Positions 7,010 through 12,181 of a DNA stretch of 12,181 bases are shown one piece after another. The notes under the pieces were generated by a model. The model was not told the DNA's origin, did not search any database, and saw only the letters and a list, made by a program, of their open reading frames with translations. This DNA comes from an uncultured Ruminococcus sp. GTDB taxonomy: Bacteria > Bacillota > Clostridia > Oscillospirales > Ruminococcaceae. Position numbers and translations under genes: made by a program. Position 1 is the stretch's first letter. The number at the start of each line of letters is the position of its first letter. The DNA lies in assembly GCA_946540705.1 (NCBI GenBank), contig CAMNJD010000415.1, positions 1-12,181 of the forward strand. The letters are read 5' to 3'.

Positions 7010-7687
7010 ATGAACAGAAAGATCACATGTCTGCTGGCGGCAGTGCTGCTCGCGGGATGTCCGGTGCTGACGGGCTGCGGAAAAGCAGAATCATCGGAAT
7101 CGTCATACGAAATGCCCTACGGCTCGACGCTGACGCTCGATACGGGTCTGCCCGTGCCGATGCAGTATGACAACCGCTTCATTGACAGCGCCTTAGCGGA
7201 GACAATGGCACACTATTATCACGCGATTCAGGCGAATGACGCCGAAGAATACAGCGCGGTTCTGTTCCCGCTGTATCACAGCTATGAGCTCGAACACTTC
7301 TATGACAGCAAGATCACGGATGAGGACATCGTCGGGAACACCTACCGGATGCTTCACAGCTACTACGGCAAGGATTTTGATTTCGCGCTGGCTGATGTCC
7401 AGTCGCTCGTCACAGCGGATAACGTCAACCCCGACCGCGATGCCGTCAAGAATATGCTGATTGATCTGGCATCGGATGAAAAGGTCGCGAACTTTGAAGC
7501 GGATCTCGAAGCCCTCTACCGGGCCGACCTGACGCTCTATCTCACCGACAAGGGCTCCGGCGTGCATATCGAAACGGAAACGCCGATCAGCGGCGAGGTG
7601 CTTTACTGCGCGAAATATCAGGGAAAATGGTATGTGTTCTTTGTTGCTGCGTCGGATATGCAGAACGGGACAACCACGGAGGAATAA
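7010..7687 (+). CDS. Small lipoprotein, NTF2-like candidate (tandem copy 1)
   Basis: A 225-residue predicted lipoprotein. The signal peptide (MNRK then a hydrophobic core) ends in two possible lipoboxes, LLAGC (C17) and VLTGC (C23). The second is preferred because a Ser/Glu linker (GKAESSESS) follows directly. The mature part begins with a helix ALAETMAHYYHAIQANDAEEY and ends with strands YCAKYQGKWYVFFVAAS, an order compatible with small secreted NTF2-like proteins; that fold is inferred. It would be anchored to the outer face of the membrane. It shares the pattern Y-Y/F-x-A-I-x-x-x-D with the next gene, 3 bases downstream. GGAGGGG lies before the ATG. No catalytic residues are recognisable. 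Confidence 0.82.
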   Translation: MNRKITCLLAAVLLAGCPVLTGCGKAESSESSYEMPYGSTLTLDTGLPVPMQYDNRFIDSALAETMAHYYHAIQANDAEEYSAVLFPLYHSYELEHFYDSKITDEDIVGNTYRMLHSYYGKDFDFALADVQSLVTADNVNPDRDAVKNMLIDLASDEKVANFEADLEALYRADLTLYLTDKGSGVHIETETPISGEVLYCAKYQGKWYVFFVAASDMQNGTTTEE

Positions 7688-7690
7688 GGG

Positions 7691-8308
7691 ATGCGGACGA
7701 CACGAAAAAAACGGCTGCTGCCTGCGGCACTGAGCGCGGCGGCTTTGCTCTGCTGCGCGGGCTGCGGCAGCAAGGACAGCAGCACGGCAGAGAGCAGCAC
7801 CGGGAGCAGCGCGGTTTCTGCGGCGGAGGACGGCATCAGACTGAATGCGCCGAATGTCGATGCGGACTGTGCCGCCTGCATCAAGGCCTATTTTGAGGCG
7901 ATCGACAACAAGGACTTTGACGCCTATGTCAAAACGGTATACCCGCCCTACAAGGAAGCCTACGACAAGCTGCTCGCGGAGAAAGGCGACAATCCCGAGG
8001 ACGATTTTGCGGAGCTTTGCTCCCGCTTTGATGAGGACGGCTATGAGAGCTGGTCGCTGACCGAACTTACCCTGTCCTACTATGAGCATGAGGACACCAG
8101 CATCGACAATTTCCTCAGCCGCTATGTTGAGAGCGGCGTATTCGACGAGCAGTTCGTGACCGACTGCAAGGCGGATTCCGAGGAGATTCACGATGTCATC
8201 TTTACACTTTCGGCGCTCTATCAGGGCGATGACACGCCCGTGACGGTCGTGGACGGCTCCGGCATTCTGGCCGTCAAAAACAAGGACGGCTGGTTCGTGC
8301 TCGGCTGA
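7691..8308 (+). CDS. Small lipoprotein, related to its neighbour (tandem copy 2)
   Basis: A 205-residue predicted lipoprotein: a basic start (RTTRKKR), a hydrophobic core, and the lipobox CAGC (C25), followed by a long Ser/Thr/Gly linker (SKDSSTAESSTGSS) typical of surface lipoproteins in this group. The mature region starts with CIKAYFEAIDNKDFDAYVKTVYPPY, which lines up with AHYYHAIQANDAEEYSAVLFPLY of the preceding gene, and both end in a K-x-x-W-[YF]-V strand. This suggests an old tandem duplication with strong divergence. It is rich in Asp and Glu, so the mature protein is acidic. GGAGG lies 7 bases before the ATG. The function is unknown; binding of a small ligand or a cell-envelope role are both possible. 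Confidence 0.82.
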   Translation: MRTTRKKRLLPAALSAAALLCCAGCGSKDSSTAESSTGSSAVSAAEDGIRLNAPNVDADCAACIKAYFEAIDNKDFDAYVKTVYPPYKEAYDKLLAEKGDNPEDDFAELCSRFDEDGYESWSLTELTLSYYEHEDTSIDNFLSRYVESGVFDEQFVTDCKADSEEIHDVIFTLSALYQGDDTPVTVVDGSGILAVKNKDGWFVLG

Positions 8309-8321
8309 GAGGAACAGACAC

Positions 8322-9350
8322 ATGGAGCAGACATATGATCCCGCTGCACTGGCGGCGGAATTCCGGAAGGCGGAGCCCGGCGATCCCCGGATGCGGGCGA
8401 TCCGCAAGGCGATCGGGGCGGCAGAGCAGGCTAAGGATACCGCGACAGCGCTGCATTTTCATCATGCGCTGATCAAGGAATCCGTGTTCAGCGGCGACCG
8501 CTATCAGGCGCTGATCGACTTTCCGCAATATCTGAATCTGGTTCACAGCAGCCCCGAAACGGAACGGGAATGGGCGCATGATTCGCTCTGGCTGTTCAAG
8601 TGGATCGTCGAGGCGGCAACGGAATTCTGGCAGATCGACAAAAAGCAGATCCTTACCTGGTTTTCGGAATTCCGGCGGACACTGGCGCGGCAGGGCTATT
8701 CGCTCAAGCCGTTTTATGAGAAGCGCGCAATTTTTTTCAGCTATTGCGACCGCGCAAGGCTGCGCATGGACTATGAGGATTTTCTCAGCGCGCCGATGGA
8801 CGGCATGTGTGACGGTGAGGCCGATTCGCTCAATACCGTCGTGCGCTGGGAGCTGGAATTCGGGAACCGTGAAAAAGGCATGCGCTGTGCAGAGCGCATC
8901 ATCAGCGGAAAAATGTTTTCGGACGAAATTCCCGCGACGACCTACGGCTATTTGCTGGCCGATGCCCTGCTGCACGGCGAGGCGGCGCGGGCCGCAGACT
9001 GTGCGGAGCGGCTGCGGGCGCTCAGTGACGGTTCACGCTTCCGGCTGGAGCAGATCGGACAGCTCCTGCGGTACGATGCCAAGACCGACCCGGACAGAGG
9101 CTATGCATTTTATCTGAAAAACAGGCATCTGCGCGAAAACCTGCGGAATCCGCTGCTGTGCTTCCGGTTTGACTGCGGTGCTGCGGCGATTCTTGACGCT
9201 GCAGCCGCGAAGCAGCCCGGCAGCGCAGAAGCTCTGCGCACTGCGGCGGCGCAGTACCGCGCATCGGCACAGACAGCAGCAGAACGGTTTGACGCCCGCA
9301 ACGGCTCGGACTTCTTCGCGGCCGCTCTGCGGGAATCCGAAGGGGTGTGA
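8322..9350 (+). CDS. Cytoplasmic helical-repeat (TPR-like) protein, unknown function
   Basis: A 342-residue protein with no signal peptide or membrane segment, mostly amphipathic helices. Helical pairs such as ALHFHHALIKESVFSGDRYQAL and the later segment around YGYLLADALLHGEAARAADC then AERLRAL look like tetratricopeptide (TPR) or related solenoid repeats, in a divergent form. Such proteins usually mediate protein contacts. It is rich in aromatic residues in the middle (for example LWLFKW and TEFW). A run of seven T lies inside the gene at 8731-8737, in frame as ATT TTT TTC. AGAGGAA precedes the ATG. The 3' end sits directly before the pseudouridine synthase start, and the GGGG near its stop may serve as that gene's ribosome binding site. 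No enzymatic motif is seen. Confidence 0.75.
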   Translation: MEQTYDPAALAAEFRKAEPGDPRMRAIRKAIGAAEQAKDTATALHFHHALIKESVFSGDRYQALIDFPQYLNLVHSSPETEREWAHDSLWLFKWIVEAATEFWQIDKKQILTWFSEFRRTLARQGYSLKPFYEKRAIFFSYCDRARLRMDYEDFLSAPMDGMCDGEADSLNTVVRWELEFGNREKGMRCAERIISGKMFSDEIPATTYGYLLADALLHGEAARAADCAERLRALSDGSRFRLEQIGQLLRYDAKTDPDRGYAFYLKNRHLRENLRNPLLCFRFDCGAAAILDAAAAKQPGSAEALRTAAAQYRASAQTAAERFDARNGSDFFAAALRESEGV

Positions 9351-9354
9351 TCGC

Positions 9355-10209
9355 ATCAGCATTCTGGAAATACCGGTCACCTGCGCGGCGGAAATGCCGC
9401 TGGGCGCATATCTGCGCGGGTATGCGGGCATCTCGGCGCATATGCTCAAGCGCCTGAAAAATGTCCCGGACGGCATGACGCGCAGCGGCATACATATCCG
9501 CAGCATTGACCCTGTGCGCAGCGGCGACACGATCCGCCTGCACTTTCCCGAGGCCGCAACACAGCAGCCCAATCCCGCGCTGCATGTGCCGGTCGTATAC
9601 GAATCCGAGCAGATCTTAGTCTGCGACAAGCCCGCAGGGATGCCCGTGCATCCGTCGATGCTGCACCGCGACGATACCCTCGCGAACTGGTATGCCGCGC
9701 AGTACCCCGACTGCGGGTTCCATCTCATCAACCGCCTTGACCGCAACACCTCCGGCCTCTGCATGATCGCACGGACGGCCTATGCCGCGAATGCACTGCG
9801 CGGAAAGACGGAGAAGCGGTATTATGCGCTGGTGAAGCCCGGCCTGACGGGTGCGGGAACGATCGACGCGCCGATCGCAAGAGAGCGGGAGTCGGTCATC
9901 ACGCGCTGTGTCCGCGCTGACGGACGGCAGGCCGTGACGGATTACCGCGTGATGCGGCAAACGCCGGACTGTACGCTGCTTGAGCTGACGCTCCGCACCG
10001 GCCGCACGCATCAGATCCGCGTCCATCTGGCGCATATCGGCTACCCGCTGCTCGGCGATGACCTCTACGGCGGCGACTGCTCTTTGCTGCATCTGCATGC
10101 GCTGCACTGCGGCATGCTGCGCTTTCCCGAGCCGCTGACCGGAGAGATACAGACCGTGACCGCACCGCTTCGCAGCGATATGAATGAACTATTGAAAGGA
10201 AACATATGA
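9355..10209 (+). CDS. RluA-family pseudouridine synthase
   Basis: An RNA pseudouridine synthase of the RluA family, converting uridine to pseudouridine in rRNA or tRNA. Numbering from the ATC at 9355, the product is 284 residues. It starts with a strand ILEIPVT and an S4-like segment (about 15-65), then motif I DKPAGMPVHP (91-100), motif II LINRLDRNTSGL with the catalytic aspartate D129, and the later RTGRTHQIRVHLAHIGYPLLGDDLYGG motif. All are intact. The start is ambiguous: the first in-frame ATG (9394) would delete the ILEIPVT strand, while the TTG codons at 9289 and 9169 lie inside the upstream gene and encode non-homologous sequence. AAGGGG (9340-9345) is well placed for a rare start at ATC 9355, ATT 9361 or CTG 9364. 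The stop overlaps the next start (ATGA). The target uridine is unknown. Confidence 0.88.
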   Translation: MSILEIPVTCAAEMPLGAYLRGYAGISAHMLKRLKNVPDGMTRSGIHIRSIDPVRSGDTIRLHFPEAATQQPNPALHVPVVYESEQILVCDKPAGMPVHPSMLHRDDTLANWYAAQYPDCGFHLINRLDRNTSGLCMIARTAYAANALRGKTEKRYYALVKPGLTGAGTIDAPIARERESVITRCVRADGRQAVTDYRVMRQTPDCTLLELTLRTGRTHQIRVHLAHIGYPLLGDDLYGGDCSLLHLHALHCGMLRFPEPLTGEIQTVTAPLRSDMNELLKGNI

Positions 10210-11420
10210 TGAAGCATCCGTTGAATTTACGGGACACAGATTTACTGTTTGAACGCATCCGGCGAAATCCGAAGCAAAATGTCGCACGCAATATCCTGAT
10301 CCTGCTGCTGATCTTCATTGCATATTTTCTGGTCGCGGCGCTGACGGAAGGCATGTTCACGATGCTGTTCTTCCCGCCGCATGTGGATGTACAGCTTCAG
10401 GAAGGCGGTGTTTCCGCCGATGTGCAGATGACGCCGGATGATGTGCGGAACGCGCTTTACATGACACTGGTGAGCATTGCAATGACCTTCCTGTTCTGCC
10501 TGTGCATCGAAAAGCGCGGGGTGCGGACGATGGGTCTGACGAAGCGCCGCGCCGTGCCGGATTATCTGATCGGCGTTCTGCTCGGCCTGGGACTCATGGG
10601 CGCAACAGTCATGATCGCATGGGGACTTGGCGGTGTGACCTGTCAGGGCACCGCACCCTCAATCCCGGTGCAGTCGATGCTGCTGTTTACCGTCGGCTGG
10701 ATGATACAGGGCTTCAGCGAGGAGCTGACCTTCCGCGGCTATCTGATGATGTCCGGCGGCACACACCATGCCCCGCTGACGGGCGTCTGCATCAGCTCGC
10801 TGCTCTTTGCGGCGGCGCATCTTGGCAATGACGGCATTTCGGTCTTTGCATGCGTCAATCTGACGCTGTTCGGCTTGCTGGCAGCACTGCTGTTCCTGCG
10901 CACGGACAGCATCTGGTGCGTTGCGGCGCTGCATTCCTTCTGGAATATGGCACAGGGCAATGTGTTCGGACTGAAGGTCAGCGGTCTGGACATCGGCGTG
11001 ACATTCTTCCGCTTTGACATGGTGCCGGACAAGGACTGGATCAACGGCGGCGGATTCGGTCTGGAGGGCGGTATCGCAACGACGATCGTGATGACCCTCG
11101 GGATCATCGTGATCTTCCTGATGCCGCAGCGTCAGCCCGATCAGCTCCCGCCTCCGCTTCCGCCCGTGCAGCCGCAGATTCCGCAGATGCCGTTCCCGAT
11201 GCCGCTTTATCCGCAGCAGATGCAGCAATTTCCGCAGCAGCCCGGATACCCGCAGGCACCGATGCAGCAGTATCCGCAGCAGCCCGGATATCCGCAATAC
11301 CCCCAGCAGCCCGGATATCCGCAGGCGCCCGCACAATATCCGCAATATCCGCAGCAGGGACAGCAGCCGGCTCCGTATCAGCAGCCGCCGATACCGCCGC
11401 AGCAGCCGCCTGCACAGTAA
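10206..11420 (+). CDS. CPBP (Abi/CAAX) intramembrane metalloprotease with Pro/Gln-rich tail
   Basis: A 404-residue multi-pass membrane protein. The CPBP family signatures are present: EELTFR (172-177, the EExxxR motif), FAAAH (201-205, the FxxxH motif) and HSFWN (243-247). These residues form the metal-dependent glutamate/histidine active site of Rce1-like intramembrane proteases; bacterial members serve in peptide processing, bacteriocin immunity or signalling. About eight hydrophobic segments lie between residues 28 and 306. After the last one comes a 97-residue low-complexity tail of Pro, Gln, Tyr and Gly with repeats such as YPQQPGYPQ. The tail is disordered and probably cytoplasmic or cell-wall facing, depending on topology. 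The start overlaps the upstream stop (ATGA), with AAAGGA 7-12 bases before it; a second ATG follows at once. The substrate is unknown. Confidence 0.87.
   Translation: MMKHPLNLRDTDLLFERIRRNPKQNVARNILILLLIFIAYFLVAALTEGMFTMLFFPPHVDVQLQEGGVSADVQMTPDDVRNALYMTLVSIAMTFLFCLCIEKRGVRTMGLTKRRAVPDYLIGVLLGLGLMGATVMIAWGLGGVTCQGTAPSIPVQSMLLFTVGWMIQGFSEELTFRGYLMMSGGTHHAPLTGVCISSLLFAAAHLGNDGISVFACVNLTLFGLLAALLFLRTDSIWCVAALHSFWNMAQGNVFGLKVSGLDIGVTFFRFDMVPDKDWINGGGFGLEGGIATTIVMTLGIIVIFLMPQRQPDQLPPPLPPVQPQIPQMPFPMPLYPQQMQQFPQQPGYPQAPMQQYPQQPGYPQYPQQPGYPQAPAQYPQYPQQGQQPAPYQQPPIPPQQPPAQ
11127..11417 (+). repeat. Low-complexity coding repeats (Pro/Gln/Tyr tail)
   Basis: This is the DNA behind the C-terminal tail of the CPBP protein. 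The unit CAGCAGCCCGGATA with following CCGCA recurs three times with few changes (around 11236, 11277 and 11305), interspersed with shorter CCGCAGCAG units. The repeats stay in frame and could change length by slippage or unequal recombination. Confidence 0.8.
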
Positions 11421-11435
11421 GAAAGGAGATCTCAT

Positions 11436-11954
11436 ATGGATAAAAAAACCAAGCTCGGCGGACTTTCCGCCTCGGTCGTTCTGCTCGCGCTGGGACTGTT
11501 CCTCGCGATCTGGCCGAACGCGGCCGTGACGATCGTCGTGCGGGCAGCAGCCGTCGCAGTCATGATCTACGGCACACTGCGCCTGATTTCGGGGCTCGGC
11601 AACAAGGAGCGCACGCTCGCGCAGGACACGCAGCTCATCATCAACGGCCTGATCATTCTCGGCGGGTTCATCCTGTTCTGGCTGCCGGGCGTCATCAAGA
11701 ACCTGATCCCGCAGGCGCTCGCGCTGGTGATCCTCGCGCTCGGCATCATCTCGCTGCTCAGCGTCCTCAACAGCCGTGACAACGGCGACACCCGCTGGAA
11801 GGCAAAGCTCGTCCTGCCGGTCATCTCGATCATCGGCGGCCTGTTCATTCTGCTGAATTCGGATTTTGTCGCGAACACCGGCATCCGGATCGTCGGAATA
11901 TTTCTGATCTATCAGGGCGCATCGCAGCTCTTCCTCGATGTGACGAAAAAGTAA
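11436..11954 (+). CDS. DUF308/HdeD-like six-helix membrane protein
   Basis: A 172-residue, very hydrophobic protein with six predicted membrane helices arranged as three hairpins: about 8-27, 29-54, 64-84, 90-110, 125-143 and 150-168. The first helix ends in FLAIWPNAAV, then GTLRLISGL, a recurring pattern in HdeD/DUF308 proteins, where helix pairs repeat with a WP turn and a Y-G-x-x-x-x-x-x-G helix; the later GIFLIYQGASQLF repeats that pattern. HdeD in enterobacteria is linked to acid stress; no such role can be inferred here. AAAGGAGAT precedes the ATG. It is the last gene of the run and is followed by a terminator 12 bases after the stop. Positively charged loops and ends (MDKKTK, VTKK) suggest both termini are inside. 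Confidence 0.82.
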   Translation: MDKKTKLGGLSASVVLLALGLFLAIWPNAAVTIVVRAAAVAVMIYGTLRLISGLGNKERTLAQDTQLIINGLIILGGFILFWLPGVIKNLIPQALALVILALGIISLLSVLNSRDNGDTRWKAKLVLPVISIIGGLFILLNSDFVANTGIRIVGIFLIYQGASQLFLDVTKK

Positions 11955-11966
11955 TACAGCACAAAA

Positions 11967-12003
11967 AAACGCCCCACACGGGTTCTTTCCGTGCGGGGCG
12001 TTT
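11967..12003. terminator. Intrinsic terminator, possibly bidirectional
   Basis: The arms AAACGCCCC (11967-11975) and GGGGCGTTT (11995-12003) pair perfectly. After one A-C mismatch (11976, 11994) an inner CACG/CGTG stem closes the loop GGTTCTTTC (11981-11989). The A-run before the stem (11963-11969) becomes a T-tract for transcription on the minus strand, while only a short TTT follows on the + strand. It ends the nine-gene run just after DUF308 and could also stop transcription from the right. Confidence 0.85.
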
Positions 12004-12018
12004 CAGTCAGTCGAAAAA

Positions 12019-12087
12019 GGTATCGCTTCGCGATGATTGATATTGGGCTCCGCCCAAACCCGCCAAAGGGACATTGTCCCTTTGGAA
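12019..12087 (-). repeat. Composite palindromic extragenic repeat element, inverted right copy
   Basis: Read on the minus strand this repeats the leader element in the same order: central palindrome (arms 12063-12073 and 12075-12085, 11 bp each with one spacer base), the strings TGTCCCTTTGGCG and GGGTTT, a hairpin TTGGGC-GGA-GCCCAA (12043-12057), CAATCATCGCG and a hairpin ATCGC-GAA-GCGAT (12022-12034). The hairpin arms differ from the left copy at paired positions but stay complementary. It begins shortly after the terminator. Confidence 0.75.
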
Positions 12088-12100
12088 TCCAATTATAAAC

Positions 12101-12134
12101 AAAATGAAAGAAAATGCGTGATTTTTCATTTTCT
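12101..12134. repeat. A/T-rich inverted repeat in right intergenic DNA
   Basis: AGAAAATG (12109-12116) pairs with CATTTTCT (12127-12134) around a 10-base loop, and AAAATGAAA (12101-12109) is the reverse complement of TTTCATTTT (12124-12132). The stretch is far more A/T-rich than the rest of the window. It has no terminator-like G/C stem and codes for nothing recognisable. Confidence 0.5.
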
Positions 12135-12149
12135 TCTATAAATGGGATT

Positions 12150-12172
12150 CTTAAGGGATAGTATCCCTTAAG
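12150..12172. repeat. Near-perfect palindrome CTTAAGGGATA / TATCCCTTAAG
   Basis: Two 11-base arms (12150-12160 and 12162-12172) are exact reverse complements with one base between them. On the minus strand the string preceding it, CCCCCGCTTAAGGGA, resembles CCCCTGCTTAATGGA at 95-107 in the leader, so it is probably the core of another member of the same repeat family that continues beyond the window. Confidence 0.65.
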
Positions 12173-12181
12173 CGGGGGTAT

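Noticed and set aside
7193..8407. Minus-strand open frame (404 codons) opposite the two lipoproteins
   Set aside because: It spans the gene junction of two well-supported + strand genes, has no recognisable domains, and its composition is typical of a shadow frame.
8731..8737. Run of seven T as a programmed frameshift or transcriptional slippage site
   Set aside because: The frame is open on both sides, the protein looks continuous, and no alternative frame extends into meaningful sequence.
11127..11417. Regular repeats as a CRISPR array
   Set aside because: The units are short, irregular, in frame and encode the Pro/Gln/Tyr tail. There are no unique spacers of constant length.
62..12087. 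Idea that the inverted end elements make a composite transposon carrying the whole block
   Set aside because: There is no transposase or integrase, no visible target duplication, a fragment of the same repeat lies inside the block, and the cargo is housekeeping genes. A dispersed extragenic repeat family explains it better.
12092..12097. Perfect TATAAT on the minus strand as a promoter -10
   Set aside because: The hexamer at the right distance upstream (CACGCA region) does not resemble TTGACA, and the stretch is A/T-rich, so a chance match is likely. The terminator would also block leftward transcription soon after.

Overview
The window (12,181 bases, GC-rich, every recognisable gene on the + strand) looks like chromosomal DNA of a Gram-positive gut Clostridia, most likely a Ruminococcus-like Oscillospiraceae. 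The grounds are the RNase M5-like DUF4093 protein, a Bacillota-type ABC-F ATPase, tandem small lipoproteins, strong Shine-Dalgarno sites, and intergenic DNA made of palindromic repeat modules. The genus is an inference. There is no transposase, integrase, phage gene, CRISPR array, tRNA or rRNA.

Layout. Bases 1-189 are non-coding and built from hairpin modules; the last module supplies the ribosome binding site of the first gene. A three-gene unit follows (190-3235), joined by two ATGA stop/start overlaps: holA (DNA polymerase III delta, the clamp loader), an RNase M5-like TOPRIM/DUF4093 protein, and an MBOAT-fold membrane protein related to AlgI/DltB that lacks both conserved MBOAT histidines. 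A 105-base gap (3236-3340) holds a fragment of the same repeat family and a separate hairpin.

A second run of nine closely spaced genes (3341-11954) contains: an amidohydrolase_2 metal-dependent hydrolase, a His-rich single-pass membrane protein, an ABC-F ribosome-associated ATPase, two related lipoproteins, a helical-repeat protein of unknown function, an RluA-family pseudouridine synthase whose start codon appears non-canonical, a CPBP (Abi) membrane protease with a 100-residue Pro/Gln/Tyr tail, and a DUF308/HdeD-like membrane protein. The run ends in a hairpin terminator at 11967-12003 that could work in both directions. Bases 12004-12181 are again repeat modules, with the main element inverted relative to the left-hand copy.

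The genes cover replication (holA), RNA processing or modification (DUF4093, RluA), translation (ABC-F) and the cell envelope (MBOAT-like, lipoproteins, CPBP, DUF308). This is a housekeeping and envelope neighbourhood, not an obvious accessory island. The two most notable observations are the MBOAT protein without catalytic histidines, and the repeat element whose hairpin arms change in a compensatory way while its C-GNA-G loops are kept.
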